From NCBI RefSeq assembly GCF_028858535.1, contig NZ_JAPMOU010000001.1:310001-374000 (forward strand): a stretch of 64,000 nt of DNA, read 5' to 3'. This document shows, in pieces, positions 19,453 through 29,142 of the stretch (position 1 is the stretch's first letter; each line of letters opens with the position of its first letter). The position numbers were made by a program, and so were the translations under genes. Source of the DNA: Spartinivicinus poritis. Its GTDB lineage: Bacteria > Pseudomonadota > Gammaproteobacteria > Pseudomonadales > Zooshikellaceae. The notes under the pieces are model-generated. The model was given only the letters and a program-made list of their open reading frames with translations. It ran no database searches and had not been told where the DNA came from.

Positions 19453-20427
19453 ATGTCACACGAAATTGATTTTGCTCAGTCCGCTATTCGCACCATTGAA
19501 AGTGAGCGGGAGGCTATTGATAAACTGATTCCCCGCATAGATGGCGCTTTCACCCAAGCCTGCCAAATAATGTTGAACTGTAAAGGCCGTGTAGTTGTAG
19601 TAGGCATGGGCAAGTCTGGCCATATCGGCAACAAGATTGCTGCAACGCTTGCCAGCACAGGAACTCCCGCTTTTTTTGTTCACCCTGGTGAGGCCAGTCA
19701 TGGTGATATGGGCATGATTACCGATAACGATGTGGTGTTAGCTTTATCTAACTCAGGCAATACTGCTGAGCTGGTGATGTTAATTCCCCTCTTAAAGCGG
19801 CTAGGCACCCCCTTGATCAGTATGACAGGCAATGAGAAGTCAGCATTAGCGCAAGCAGCTGATGTCAACCTAAACACCTATGTAGAAAAAGAAGCCTGCC
19901 CACTAGACCTAGCACCTACCTCAAGCACGACAGTTAGCCTAGTACTAGGTGACGCTTTGGCAATTGCTCTGCTAGAGGCTAGAGGGTTTACAGCTGAAGA
20001 CTTTGCCTTTTCGCATCCTGGTGGCAGTCTGGGTCGGAAGCTGCTACTTAAAGTTGCAGATATTATGCATACTGGACAGCAACTCCCTATCGTTAGCTTA
20101 TCAACGCCTTTAAAAGAAGCCTTAATTGTCATTTCCCAAAAAGGCCTAGGGATGACAGCAATTGCTGACTCAGAAAACCAATTATTAGGCGTTTTTACTG
20201 ATGGTGATTTGCGCCGAGTTCTAGATCAAGAGCTCAACCTCCATACAACCCCAATCAACCAGGTGATGACAACTCAGTGTAAGACCGTAAGTGCCGACAT
20301 ATTAGCAGCAGAAGCCTTAAACATTATGGAAGATCATAAAATCACCAGTTTGGTCGTCATTAGTCAACACAGTCAAATTGAAGGCGTTATCCATTTACAC
20401 GACATTATCAAAGCAGGCGTTGTATGA
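19453..20427 (+). CDS. kdsD: Arabinose-5-phosphate isomerase
   Basis: Cytoplasmic enzyme interconverting D-ribulose 5-phosphate and D-arabinose 5-phosphate, the entry to Kdo synthesis for LPS. 324 residues: SIS domain (about 35-185, VVGMGKSGHIGNKIAATLAS and GEASHGDMGM) and two CBS domains (about 205-265 and 272-324). ATG start at 19453. It overlaps kdsC by 4 bases (ATGA), starting the kdsD-kdsC-lptC-lptA-lptB-rpoN run. Confidence 0.96.
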   Translation: MSHEIDFAQSAIRTIESEREAIDKLIPRIDGAFTQACQIMLNCKGRVVVVGMGKSGHIGNKIAATLASTGTPAFFVHPGEASHGDMGMITDNDVVLALSNSGNTAELVMLIPLLKRLGTPLISMTGNEKSALAQAADVNLNTYVEKEACPLDLAPTSSTTVSLVLGDALAIALLEARGFTAEDFAFSHPGGSLGRKLLLKVADIMHTGQQLPIVSLSTPLKEALIVISQKGLGMTAIADSENQLLGVFTDGDLRRVLDQELNLHTTPINQVMTTQCKTVSADILAAEALNIMEDHKITSLVVISQHSQIEGVIHLHDIIKAGVV

Positions 20428-20966
20428 ACCTTGACCCACAATTAATAGTCAAAGCACAAGCGATTAAACTTCTTGGGCTTGATGTAGATGGGGTAATGAC
20501 TGATGGCCGGCTGTACTTTACGGCTGATGGTCAGGAATTTAAAACCTTTAACATTTTGGATGGCCATGGCATTAAGATGCTCCAGTCAACGGGCGTAAAA
20601 GTTGCTATTATAACAGGCCGAGAAACAACCGTTGTAGCAAAGCGTGCAAAAGACTTGGGTATTGAACTGTTATTACAAGGCAGAGAAGACAAACAAGTCG
20701 CTTTAAACGAAATTCGTCAACAGCTTAAGTTAGATTGGCAAGAGATAGCCTATGTAGGTGATGACCTGCCTGACTTACCAGCCATTCAGCAAGTAGGCTT
20801 GGGCCTAACTGTTCCCAATGGCTATTGGCTGGTTAAAAAGCATGCTGATGGCGTGACTCAAACACCAGGGGGAGCTGGCGCAGTAAGGGAGGTTTGTGAC
20901 TTCATTATGAGCGCACAAAATACCTTACAACCAGCTCTAACTCCTTATATACAGGCAAGCGAATGA
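20424..20966 (+). CDS. kdsC: 3-deoxy-D-manno-octulosonate-8-phosphate phosphatase
   Basis: HAD-family phosphatase (C0 type, no cap) releasing free Kdo from Kdo-8-phosphate. 180 residues. Motif I LGLDVDGVMTDG with catalytic D20/D22, motif II ITGRET, motif III lysine in GREDKQVAL, motif IV YVGDDLPDLP. Overlaps kdsD and lptC by 4 bases each, so it is tightly coupled to both. Confidence 0.96.
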   Translation: MNLDPQLIVKAQAIKLLGLDVDGVMTDGRLYFTADGQEFKTFNILDGHGIKMLQSTGVKVAIITGRETTVVAKRAKDLGIELLLQGREDKQVALNEIRQQLKLDWQEIAYVGDDLPDLPAIQQVGLGLTVPNGYWLVKKHADGVTQTPGGAGAVREVCDFIMSAQNTLQPALTPYIQASE

Positions 20967-21547
20967 ATCGAAGCAGTATTATCAGCTTAATTGTTATTTT
21001 AGTAATTGCTTACTGCGGCTATCTTATGCTTGGCACAACCTCAACACCAGTGCCCAGCTCAAGTGAGCCTCTAGCAAATAACCTTGAGCAGGCACCAGAC
21101 TACTACTTGATAAACCCTCGTGTTACTCAGTTTACTTTAGAGGGGAATAAAGACTATTTGCTCGTTGCAGACAAAATCAGTCATTACCCACATAATGACG
21201 TATCTTTATTAGCAAAGCCTAATATTGATTTGTACAAGGCAACTAGTGACGACCAATGGAAAACCACTGCTAAACACGGGCGCTTATTACCTGGTGGCGA
21301 TATCCTTGAGTTATCTGACCAGGTAAGAGTCAAAGAGCTTAAGTCCAATGGTGAACTTGGCACTTTACTCAAAACCGACTTTTTAACTCTTTATGCCGAG
21401 GAAGAAGTCGCCGATACTCAACATCCAGTTGTGATAACATCACCCAACGGCTCTATTACCCAAGGAGTTGGCATGCGCGCATTTTTAGCAAAAGATAGAA
21501 TTCAACTGTTTTCTAATGTCAGGGGACACTATGAAGTTAATCAGTAA
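20963..21547 (+). CDS. lptC: LptC, inner-membrane-anchored LPS export protein
   Basis: Bitopic protein that takes LPS from LptB2FG and passes it to LptA across the periplasm. 194 residues: one N-terminal membrane helix (about 7-24) then a beta-jellyroll with the family pattern (YYLINPRVTQFTLEGNKDYLLVADKISHYP, LELSDQVRV, FLTLYAEEEVADT). Overlaps kdsC by 4 bases and lptA by 17 bases. Confidence 0.92.
   Translation: MNRSSIISLIVILVIAYCGYLMLGTTSTPVPSSSEPLANNLEQAPDYYLINPRVTQFTLEGNKDYLLVADKISHYPHNDVSLLAKPNIDLYKATSDDQWKTTAKHGRLLPGGDILELSDQVRVKELKSNGELGTLLKTDFLTLYAEEEVADTQHPVVITSPNGSITQGVGMRAFLAKDRIQLFSNVRGHYEVNQ
21521..21526 (+). promoter_or_regulatory. Shine-Dalgarno deciding the lptA start
   Basis: AGGGGA within the end of lptC, a few bases before the ATG at 21531; the earlier in-frame ATG at 21516 would contain it. 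Confidence 0.55.
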
Positions 21548-22043
21548 TTTGATTGTAGGGATTATTGCTATCTCAGCTGCCGGGCTTAGTCTGTTAAGCT
21601 GGGCACTTCCCAATGACAAAGATAAGCCCATCAATATTAAAGCCAAAAGTGCTGATATTGATGATAAGTCTGGTGTATACATTTACACTGGCAACGTCAT
21701 TATCACCCAAGGCACTATTCAAATAAGAGGTGATAAAGTCACTCTTTATTCAGACAGCAATGGGATTAACAAAATTGTTGCTGTAGGCCGCCCTGCACAC
21801 TATCGTGAAAAACCAGCAGAAAACAAAGAGCTTATCAAAGCCTATGGTCGTACTATCAAGTACTACGCTACCAATGAAAAAGTAGAAGTAATCACTAACG
21901 CTAAGCTATTCCAAGAAGGCAATACCTTTACTGGCAGCCAAATAGACTACTTTGCGAAAACCCAGAAAGTGAATGCAAAAGGCGGTAAAACCAATGAAGG
22001 CCGCGTTGAAATGGTACTGCAACCCCGTAGCAAAAAGAAATAA
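21531..22043 (+). CDS. lptA: LptA, periplasmic LPS bridge protein
   Basis: Soluble periplasmic protein that polymerises into the LPS bridge between LptC and LptD. 170 residues from the ATG at 21531: signal peptide (hydrophobic 5-23, likely cleavage near SWA) and an OstA-like jellyroll (INIKAKSADIDDKSGVYIYTG, then VTLYSDSNGINKIVAVGRP). The basic tail (LQPRSKKK) is short. The ATG at 21516 is also in frame but lies before the ribosome site. Confidence 0.92.
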   Translation: MKLISNLIVGIIAISAAGLSLLSWALPNDKDKPINIKAKSADIDDKSGVYIYTGNVIITQGTIQIRGDKVTLYSDSNGINKIVAVGRPAHYREKPAENKELIKAYGRTIKYYATNEKVEVITNAKLFQEGNTFTGSQIDYFAKTQKVNAKGGKTNEGRVEMVLQPRSKKK

Positions 22044-22052
22044 TAGTCGTAT

Positions 22053-22778
22053 ATGAGTATATTGAAAGCCGAGCACCTTGCCAAAAGTTATAAAGGCCGT
22101 GCTGTTGTAAAAGATGTTTCCTTGAAAATTAAAAGTGGTCAGGTAGTTGGTCTGCTAGGCCCCAATGGCGCAGGAAAAACCACTTGTTTCTATATGATTG
22201 TTGGTCTAGTCCAGTCAGATCATGGCAGTGTCTGGATTGACGAACAAGATATTACTCACTTCCCCATGCATGGACGAGCCCAGGCAGGCATTGGCTACTT
22301 ACCACAGGAAGCCTCTGTTTTTCGTAAATTAACTGTCACTGAAAACATATTAGCTATTTTAGAAACCCGTAAAGAGCTAAATCGGAAGCAGCGCCAAGAA
22401 AAACTTAACTCACTACTTGAAGAGTTCAATATCACCCATATAAAAGACAATAAGGGTATGAGTTTATCTGGAGGAGAGCGTCGCCGGGTAGAAATTGCCA
22501 GAGCCTTAGCAACTGAGCCATCCTTCATCCTACTTGATGAGCCTTTTGCCGGGGTTGACCCAATTTCTGTAAAAGACATTAAAGATATTGTCTGGCACTT
22601 GAAAGACCGCGGTATAGGCGTACTGATTACTGACCACCATGTTCGAGAAACACTTGATATTTGCGAGAATGCATACATAGTTAGTGAGGGACATATTATT
22701 GCAGAGGGTAACGCCGAAGCGATAATGACCAACCAGCAAGTAAAAGAGGTTTACCTCGGACACGACTTTAAAATATAA
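22053..22778 (+). CDS. lptB: LptB, LPS export ABC ATPase
   Basis: Cytoplasmic ATPase of LptB2FGC that drives LPS extraction from the inner membrane. 241 residues. Walker [10 protein letters not shown] (about 34-42), Q-loop YLPQEASVF, signature [15 protein letters not shown], Walker [14 protein letters not shown]-loop ITDHHV. Its membrane partners lptF and lptG are 6.4 kb away in this window (29143-31336). Confidence 0.97.
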   Translation: MSILKAEHLAKSYKGRAVVKDVSLKIKSGQVVGLLGPNGAGKTTCFYMIVGLVQSDHGSVWIDEQDITHFPMHGRAQAGIGYLPQEASVFRKLTVTENILAILETRKELNRKQRQEKLNSLLEEFNITHIKDNKGMSLSGGERRRVEIARALATEPSFILLDEPFAGVDPISVKDIKDIVWHLKDRGIGVLITDHHVRETLDICENAYIVSEGHIIAEGNAEAIMTNQQVKEVYLGHDFKI

Positions 22779-23031
22779 GACAACTGGCAAGGATACTCAT
22801 ATAATTTTTAGTAGCTCAGCTAAAAAGCCAGTAAGAGCACAAGAAACAACAACAGTAATACTGTAAACAATTGAAATAAACACACAATTGACATTAATAA
22901 TAGGTGCAATGGAAACATTCAGTGGCTTGTTCAGCAGCAACTCAGGTAACCGCCTTTGAATGCACTTCCATTGTTGTTGACTTTGCCAAATCAAAACAGG
23001 CACGATTGCACTATAAGGTAATTGTTTAGCA

Positions 23032-24558
23032 ATGAAGCCATCCCTGGTTTTGAAAATTGGCCAGCAGCTGACGATGACGCCTCAGCTGCAACAAGCCATA
23101 AAACTACTCCAACTATCCACACTGGATTTACAGCAAGAAGTTCAGCAAGCGCTTGAATCCAATCCAATGCTTGAGCTGACCGATGAGTCTGACAACAACT
23201 CATCAACAAACAGTGATAGTAATGACAATGACCCTCAGCAGCTCAACAGTGCTGGCCTGAATGGATCAGATTCCTCCAAAAGTCAAGATAACAGCACATC
23301 TGAAAGCAGCAGCCATGATGGCACTGAGGAAACCAGCTGGTCAGAAGAAATTCCCAATGACCTCCCAGTTGATAGCGCCTGGGATGATATCTATCAAACC
23401 TCTTCAGCCCCTATTAGCTCAGCTTCAGGAGATGATGATGAGTATGACTTTAGTAATCGTAATGGCACAACAGAGTCCTTACACAGTCATTTAGAATGGC
23501 AGCTTAACTTAACCCCAATGTCAGATAATGATCGCTTGGTAGCAATTGCTATCATTGATGCGATCAATGATGATGGCTATCTCAGTTGCAGCACTGAAGA
23601 GATTTGGGAAGGCCTGGACCCAGAGTTGGAAATATCCCAAGAGGAAGTGGAAATAGTCTTAAGACGCCTCCAACACTTTGACCCTGTTGGTGTGGCAGCA
23701 AGAGGCTTACAGGAATGCTTACAAATTCAGCTGTCTCACTTACCTGAAGACACCCCTTTTCTTGATAACGCTAGATTGATTGTAGCCAAACACTTAGGTT
23801 TACTGGGTCATCATGACTACAACCAGCTTATGCGTCGTACTAAACTTAAAGAAGAAGAACTAGCCGAAAGCATCAAGTTGATTCAAGCCCTTAATCCAAA
23901 GCCTGGCGCTGACATCCAGCCATCTGAAACAGAATATGTAATTCCTGATGTATTTGTCAGAAAGCATAATGATCGCTGGTTGGTAGAGCTTAATGCGGAG
24001 GCCACGCCTAAACTACGTATAAATAATAATTACGCATCATTGGTTAAGCGAGCTGATAGCAGCTCAGACAACACTTATCTGAAAAACCATTTGCAAGAAG
24101 CCCGTTGGTTTTTAAAAAGCTTACAAAGTCGTAATGAAACACTAATGAAAGTAGCAACTCGCATAGTTGAACATCAGCGTGGTTTTTTAGAGTATGGCGA
24201 AGAGGCAATGAAGCCATTAGTCCTGCACGATATCGCCGAAGCAGTGGGTATGCACGAATCTACTATATCTCGAGTAACTACCCAAAAATACATGCATACG
24301 CCAAGAGGCATCTTTGAGCTGAAGTATTTCTTCTCAAGCCATGTCAGCACCTCATCAGGCGGAGAATGCTCATCTACGGCTATCCGAGCTATCATTAAAA
24401 AGTTAGTATCAGTAGAGAACCCTAAAAAACCATTAAGTGACAGCAAAATTGCCAGCTTACTGGAAGAACAAGGTATCAAGGTGGCAAGACGAACGATTGC
24501 CAAATATCGTGAATCCCTATCCATCCCACCGTCTAACGAACGAAAGCGGTTGGTATGA
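23032..24558 (+). CDS. rpoN: RNA polymerase sigma-54 factor
   Basis: Alternative sigma factor for -24/-12 promoters, dependent on enhancer-binding ATPases. 508 residues. Region I (1-50) is Q/L rich ([20 protein letters not shown]), region II (about 50-135) is a long, acidic Ser/Asp/Asn-rich linker, then the core-binding domain, the HTH, and the RpoN box [10 protein letters not shown] near the C-terminus. The 250-base gap before it (22779-23031) shows no gene. It is followed by hpf, ptsN, rapZ and ptsO, the conserved rpoN cluster. Confidence 0.97.
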   Translation: MKPSLVLKIGQQLTMTPQLQQAIKLLQLSTLDLQQEVQQALESNPMLELTDESDNNSSTNSDSNDNDPQQLNSAGLNGSDSSKSQDNSTSESSSHDGTEETSWSEEIPNDLPVDSAWDDIYQTSSAPISSASGDDDEYDFSNRNGTTESLHSHLEWQLNLTPMSDNDRLVAIAIIDAINDDGYLSCSTEEIWEGLDPELEISQEEVEIVLRRLQHFDPVGVAARGLQECLQIQLSHLPEDTPFLDNARLIVAKHLGLLGHHDYNQLMRRTKLKEEELAESIKLIQALNPKPGADIQPSETEYVIPDVFVRKHNDRWLVELNAEATPKLRINNNYASLVKRADSSSDNTYLKNHLQEARWFLKSLQSRNETLMKVATRIVEHQRGFLEYGEEAMKPLVLHDIAEAVGMHESTISRVTTQKYMHTPRGIFELKYFFSSHVSTSSGGECSSTAIRAIIKKLVSVENPKKPLSDSKIASLLEEQGIKVARRTIAKYRESLSIPPSNERKRLV

Positions 24559-24723
24559 AGTGGATGCATGTGTAGAGGTATCAAACAGATTAGCGCTCAA
24601 CCATGCGTTATATTGACTAGCAACAAGCAATACCAAATCTGCTGGCATTACACTCAGTAATGAAGCAGTTGACAATCAGCCTTACAATTAAGTGAAGCTG
24701 GTTAACAACCATTAAGTCCTATT

Positions 24724-24730
24724 AGGAGGT
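24724..24730 (+). promoter_or_regulatory. Strong Shine-Dalgarno for hpf
   Basis: AGGAGGT six bases before the hpf ATG, among the strongest in the window, fitting a protein needed in large amounts in stationary phase. Confidence 0.75.
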
Positions 24731-24736
24731 CGTTGC

Positions 24737-25045
24737 ATGCAAGTTAACATCAGTGGTCATCATGTAGAAGTGACTGATGCGTTGCGCCAATATGTCATCA
24801 AAAAGCTCGATCGCATTGAAAACCATTACGATAGCATTACTAACGTGCAAATCACCCTAAGTGTCGAAAAACTGCGCCAAAAAGCAGAAGCGAATTTGCA
24901 TGTAAGAGGTGCTGATATTGCCGCCACAGCAGAATCTGAAGATATGTATGCAGCAATTGACTTACTTAGTGATAAACTAGGCCGGCAACTCAGCAAGCAT
25001 AAAGAGAAAACCCTGGATCGACTCCAGGGAGCCAGTATTCGTTAA
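24737..25045 (+). CDS. hpf: Ribosome hibernation promoting factor, short form
   Basis: Binds the 30S decoding centre and promotes 100S ribosome dimers (with RMF) in stationary phase. 102 residues, the short HPF type without the C-terminal dimerisation domain. Motifs MQVNISGHHVEVTDALRQYV, KLDRIENHYD, and AATAESEDMYAAIDLLSDKL. Lies 179 bases after rpoN. Confidence 0.95.
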   Translation: MQVNISGHHVEVTDALRQYVIKKLDRIENHYDSITNVQITLSVEKLRQKAEANLHVRGADIAATAESEDMYAAIDLLSDKLGRQLSKHKEKTLDRLQGASIR

Positions 25046-25068
25046 AGTAGTTTACTTATTTAAAAAGC

Positions 25069-25530
25069 ATGAAAATCGAACAATTCCTTCTCCCGCAATG
25101 CACCCTTACCGGGGTGCAAGGGGGGAGTAAAAAACGTGTTTTACAGCTTATTGCCAACCTATTAGCCGAGTATTCCAGTGATATTGATGCTAACGAGCTG
25201 TTTGATAACTTAATCAACCGTGAGCGATTAGGGAGCACAGGCTTTGGGAATGGGATTGCCATTCCCCATTGTCGCCTTGAAAGCTGCCACAAGCCATTTG
25301 CCTGCCTGCTAAAACTGGAAGAAGGCATCGACTTTGACGCAATAGACGGACACCCTGTGGATGTTATTTTTGCCCTGGTCGTTCCTGCCGAAGCCACTAA
25401 TGAGCACCTCGCCATCCTACAAGAGCTAGCCACTCGATTTGAAAACTCAAGCTACCGCAATAACTTGCGCCAAGCAGACACTAATCCAGACTTATTTGAT
25501 GTAGCAATCCAAAGCGTTCCTACTGCATAA
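25069..25530 (+). CDS. ptsN: Nitrogen-PTS EIIA component
   Basis: EIIA-Ntr, terminal phosphoacceptor of the regulatory nitrogen phosphotransferase chain (PtsP-PtsO-PtsN); in relatives it regulates K+ transport and other targets rather than sugar import. 153 residues, phospho-histidine H67 in GNGIAIPHCRL. Located 23 bases after hpf and, with rapZ and ptsO, completes the usual set; ptsP is not in the window. Confidence 0.95.
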   Translation: MKIEQFLLPQCTLTGVQGGSKKRVLQLIANLLAEYSSDIDANELFDNLINRERLGSTGFGNGIAIPHCRLESCHKPFACLLKLEEGIDFDAIDGHPVDVIFALVVPAEATNEHLAILQELATRFENSSYRNNLRQADTNPDLFDVAIQSVPTA

Positions 25531-25678
25531 ATTTACCATCGCTTGTCTCTATTCATTTGCAGTGAGCGTTCTTATGATATTCGCTTGAAGCACTCTTCTG
25601 GCGACTATTATTTAATTAACTGCCGTATATCATTTAAACTCTGTTATAGTAAGAATTTACAAAACACTCTGCGTATTT

Positions 25679-26530
25679 ATGAAGTTAATAATAATTAGTG
25701 GCCGCTCAGGCTCAGGCAAAAGTACAGGCTTACATGTACTTGAAGACCAAGGCTATTATTGCATTGATAATATGCCTGCTGGCTTACTCCCTGCCTTTGT
25801 TGAAGAAATGGAAAAAGAGCCTCTCTATGATAAGGCTGCTATTAGTATTGACGCTCGAAATATCTCTCAGGATTTAAGGCGCTTCCCATCTATCATGAAT
25901 GCGCTTAGAGAACAAAAAATCGAAGCCGAAATTATTTACCTTGATGCAGAGCATGCCACTTTACTCAAGCGCTTCAGTGAAACCCGACGCAAACACCCAT
26001 TATCCAGCCAGCAATGCTCATTAGATGAGGCGATCAAAAAAGAAAAAGAAGTGCTAGAGCCCATTGCTCGACTGGCTGACTTGACCATTGATACCAGCCA
26101 GCTTTCACTTCATGAACTAAGGGACACCATAAGCAAGCGCGTTGCTCGCAAGCAACATAGCAGCATGGCACTACTATTTCAGTCATTTGGCTTTAAAAAA
26201 GGAATCCCCATTGATGCAGACTATGTGTTTGATGTACGCTGTTTGCCAAACCCCTACTGGGTCACCCATTTACGGCAATATTCAGGGCTAGACGAGCCTG
26301 TAAAAGAGTTTTTAGGCTCCCAACAACAAGTGTTGGATATGTTTGATGACATTAAACGCTTCGTAGAACGTTGGCTGCCGTGCTTTGAAGCAAATAATAG
26401 AAGTTATATTACTATTGCTCTTGGGTGTACGGGTGGTCACCATCGTTCAGTCTATATCAGTGAGAAACTCGCTACTTACTTTTGTGAAAAGTGGCCAAAT
26501 GTTCAAGTACGTCATCGAGAATTGCCTTAA
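25679..26530 (+). CDS. rapZ: RapZ family nucleotide-binding protein
   Basis: RNase adapter/P-loop protein; in enterobacteria it senses glucosamine-6-phosphate and targets GlmZ RNA to RNase E. 283 residues. Walker A GRSGSGKST (about 8-16), SIDARN, FSETRRKHPL, and the conserved C-terminal domain (RCLPNPYW, CTGGHHRSVYISE) that binds RNA in E. coli. ATG at 25679; the start lies 149 bases after ptsN in an AT-rich spacer that may hold a promoter (TATAGT near 25646). Whether GlmY/GlmZ exist here is not visible. Confidence 0.95.
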   Translation: MKLIIISGRSGSGKSTGLHVLEDQGYYCIDNMPAGLLPAFVEEMEKEPLYDKAAISIDARNISQDLRRFPSIMNALREQKIEAEIIYLDAEHATLLKRFSETRRKHPLSSQQCSLDEAIKKEKEVLEPIARLADLTIDTSQLSLHELRDTISKRVARKQHSSMALLFQSFGFKKGIPIDADYVFDVRCLPNPYWVTHLRQYSGLDEPVKEFLGSQQQVLDMFDDIKRFVERWLPCFEANNRSYITIALGCTGGHHRSVYISEKLATYFCEKWPNVQVRHRELP

Positions 26531-26535
26531 GCTCC

Positions 26536-26805
26536 ATGATTCAAGAAAAAGTCACAATCATCAATAAGCTAGGCTTACATGCCCGAGCTGCAGCAAAGTT
26601 TGTGTCTACTGCTGCCGCTTTTGGCAGCTCCATCAAACTCGGCAAAGATGGAAAAATGGTAGACGGCAAAAGCATTATGTCAGTGATGATGTTAGCAGCC
26701 AGTAAAGGGACAATTTTAGATATTGAAATTGATGGTGAAGATGAAAAAAGAGCATTTGAGGCCATTACTCAATTGATCAATAACTATTTTGATGAAGGCG
26801 AATAA
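26536..26805 (+). CDS. ptsO: NPr, HPr-like phosphocarrier of the nitrogen PTS
   Basis: Phosphocarrier from PtsP to PtsN. 89 residues from the ATG at 26536, 5 bases after the rapZ stop; the frame is open further upstream inside rapZ but HPr homology begins at MIQEKVTIINKLGLHARA. Phospho-His15 and the Ser46 position (GKSIMSVMML) are both present. Last gene of the rpoN cluster. Confidence 0.95.
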   Translation: MIQEKVTIINKLGLHARAAAKFVSTAAAFGSSIKLGKDGKMVDGKSIMSVMMLAASKGTILDIEIDGEDEKRAFEAITQLINNYFDEGE

Positions 26806-26929
26806 CTTTTTCACTACCAGCACCAGACTTCTGGAATCACCTATAAAACTGGCTACAATCCACAATACCAGTAGCCAGGCTCTTCAGGTAAACTAGCCCG
26901 CCAATCAGTAACTAACGTAACTAGTACTA

Positions 26930-26994
26930 CATCCTATAAATAAGAGTGAAGGAAGCCTGCCATAAACTGCTAACTACCACTTATTTATAGGATG
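26930..26994. repeat. 15-bp perfect inverted repeat upstream of mgtE
   Basis: Arms at 26930-26944 and 26980-26994 are exact reverse complements, separated by 35 bases; three further bases match beyond a short interruption. The right arm ends 40 bases before the mgtE ATG, so transcripts starting upstream would fold here. Candidate leader hairpin or operator for mgtE. Confidence 0.6.
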
Positions 26995-27034
26995 CGGCAC
27001 TAAAGCCAGCTGCACTCAGCAATAGGATTACCTG

Positions 27035-28390
27035 ATGTCCACACAACAACTCGGAAAATCAGAGGATCAACTACAAGAACTAAGCCTAGCGCTGGATCAA
27101 GGGATCTCTTCGCCTGTCAAACGAATGCTGAATAGCCTTCCTGCAGCAGATACCGCGCATTTAATTGAGTCTTCACCTCCTAAGGTCAGAGGCTTGCTAT
27201 GGCAACTACTTGAGAAAGAGCAAGAAGCCGAGGTACTGCAGGAGCTCAGTGATGACGTCCGCCAATACTTCCTGGATCAAATGAATGCAGCTGAAGTGGC
27301 AGAAATTACCACAGGCTTTGATCCCGATGACTTGGCCGACCTGTTACAGCAATTACCAGACGCAATCACCCAACAAGTGTTGTCTTCTATGGATGCTCAG
27401 GATCGGGCTCGTGTCGAGCATATCCTGTCTTATCCAGAGGATACTGCTGGTGGTTTAATGAACACGGATACGATCACCATCCGCCCCAGCAATACGCTTG
27501 ATGTGGTATTACGTTACCTGCGCCGCCATGATGAGCTGCCAGCAATGACGGATAGTTTATTAGTAGTTAACCGTCAGGATGCGTTTATTGGTGTATTACC
27601 AATTAATAAGCTGCTGACCACCAACCCATCAATCACTGTTCGTGAAGTGATGAATACAGATATTGAGCCCATCAATGCCATGACACCTGCCAGCCAAGTT
27701 GCTCAACTGTTTGAGCGGCAAGACCTGGTATCGGCTCCCGTTATTGATGATGGTGGCAAACTACTGGGGCGGATCACCATCGATGATGTTGTAGATGTTA
27801 TTCGTGAGGAAGCAGATCACTCACTCATGAGCATGGCTGGCTTAGAAGATGATGAAGATACCTTCGCGCCCGCCATGAAAACAGCTAAGCGCCGGGCAGT
27901 CTGGCTGGGTATTAACCTTATTACAGCGTTTGTTGCTTCTGCCTTTATTGGTATGTTTCAAGAGACTATTGATAAGGTGGTTGCATTAGCGGTATTAATG
28001 CCAATCGTAGCCAGCATGGGTGGCATCGCTGGCAGCCAAACCTTAACCTTGGTGATTCGTGCAATGGCCTTGGGCCAAATCGGTAAATCTAACACGTTTT
28101 GGCTACTTAACCGCGAATGTATAGTTGGGCTGGTGAATGGTTTGATTTGGGCACTGGTTGTATCGGGGGTTGCCTACGTTTGGTTCGATGATGGGATTAT
28201 TTCAACAGTTATTGCTGCAGCAATGATTATTAATCTAGTAGTTGCTGTTATATCAGGAGCCGCACTGCCCATTATTTTAAAAACCTTGAAAATTGACCCT
28301 GCACTGGCAGGTAGCGTAATTTTAACCACTGTTACAGATGTTGTAGGCTATATCTCATTTTTAGGTCTAGCTACTTTATTTTTGACTTAA
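27035..28390 (+). CDS. mgtE: MgtE-family magnesium transporter
   Basis: Mg2+-gated Mg2+ channel in the inner membrane. 451 residues: cytoplasmic N domain of short helical repeats (about 30-135, FDPDDLADLLQQLPD), paired CBS domains (about 140-265, SYPEDTAGGLMN and ITIDDVVDVIREE), the plug helix, and five membrane helices (about 290-450) with the selectivity stretch PIVASMGGIAGSQTLTLVIRA. Conserved after the rpoN-ptsO cluster in several pseudomonads. Regulation may involve the inverted repeat just upstream. Confidence 0.95.
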   Translation: MSTQQLGKSEDQLQELSLALDQGISSPVKRMLNSLPAADTAHLIESSPPKVRGLLWQLLEKEQEAEVLQELSDDVRQYFLDQMNAAEVAEITTGFDPDDLADLLQQLPDAITQQVLSSMDAQDRARVEHILSYPEDTAGGLMNTDTITIRPSNTLDVVLRYLRRHDELPAMTDSLLVVNRQDAFIGVLPINKLLTTNPSITVREVMNTDIEPINAMTPASQVAQLFERQDLVSAPVIDDGGKLLGRITIDDVVDVIREEADHSLMSMAGLEDDEDTFAPAMKTAKRRAVWLGINLITAFVASAFIGMFQETIDKVVALAVLMPIVASMGGIAGSQTLTLVIRAMALGQIGKSNTFWLLNRECIVGLVNGLIWALVVSGVAYVWFDDGIISTVIAAAMIINLVVAVISGAALPIILKTLKIDPALAGSVILTTVTDVVGYISFLGLATLFLT

Positions 28391-28429
28391 CACGTTTTTG
28401 ACTTAGTTACAGGCAGTTGACGATTTTTC

Positions 28430-28888
28430 ATGACTCAAACACTTTCATCTATAGGCTCCGCTCCCCTTTGGCGACGGCTAGCCGCTATGATATACGACAG
28501 TTTACTGTTAGTTGCTATCGCTATTGTTATATCAGGCCTTCATCTATGGCTAAGTATTACCTTGGTGGGAGAAGCTAAAGCCACTGCAGTGGGATTTAAG
28601 TGGGACTTAAGCGCTATTTTACTTATAGGCTTTTTTGGTTTTTATGCTTATTTCTGGCGAAGAAGTGGTCAAACACCAGGAATGATTGCCTGGCGAATTA
28701 TGGTCGTCAACTACGAAGGAAGAACCATCAGTCTCAAGCAATGCCTGATTCGTTTTATCGCAGGCATCCCCAGCTGTATATTAGGTGGCATCGGTATTTT
28801 GTGGGTTTTATTTGACCCAAAAGACCAAGCGATTTACGACTATGCGGCGAAAACAGAAGTCGTATTACTGGAGAAAAATAAGAAATAA
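28430..28888 (+). CDS. RDD-family membrane protein
   Basis: 152 residues with three to four hydrophobic segments (about 22-48, 58-75, 110-130). The RDD signature appears as WRRLAAMIYDSLLL near the N-terminus (R and D kept). GQTPGMIAWRIMVV and the C-terminal WVLFDPKDQAIYDYAAKTEVV are typical of the family. Function unknown; some RDD proteins are proposed ion exchangers. It lies 39 bases after mgtE and, as in Pseudomonas, next to lptG. Confidence 0.88.
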   Translation: MTQTLSSIGSAPLWRRLAAMIYDSLLLVAIAIVISGLHLWLSITLVGEAKATAVGFKWDLSAILLIGFFGFYAYFWRRSGQTPGMIAWRIMVVNYEGRTISLKQCLIRFIAGIPSCILGGIGILWVLFDPKDQAIYDYAAKTEVVLLEKNKK

Positions 28889-28945
28889 TTATTAAACCTG
28901 TCTTTTTTAACTAGGCTGCTGCAAGAAGCAGGTGAGTTAGTTAGC

Positions 28946-29062
28946 TTCCCCCTTTGAAAAAGGGGGATTGAGGGGGATTTTTACAAGTAAATAAAGCGGA
29001 GATAGCTCACAAACTACGATCACTTTAAATCCCCCCTAGCCCCCCTTTATCAAAGGGGGGAA
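28946..29062. mobile_element. 117-bp MITE-like palindromic repeat, copy 1
   Basis: Non-coding element bounded by near-perfect inverted repeats (TTCCCCCTTTG at the left, its complement at the right), with a second internal pair of G/C blocks. It recurs with the same length at 56160-56276 and partially at 55911-56015. It lies between the convergent RDD and lptG genes, where its strong hairpins could also end transcription. Confidence 0.75.
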
Positions 29063-29142
29063 CAGCTTTTGCTGCAGCTTCAAAGGAAGAAGAGCCCCAA
29101 AGCACTCTTTACAACAACACCAAACTTAGGTTAGGCAAGTAG

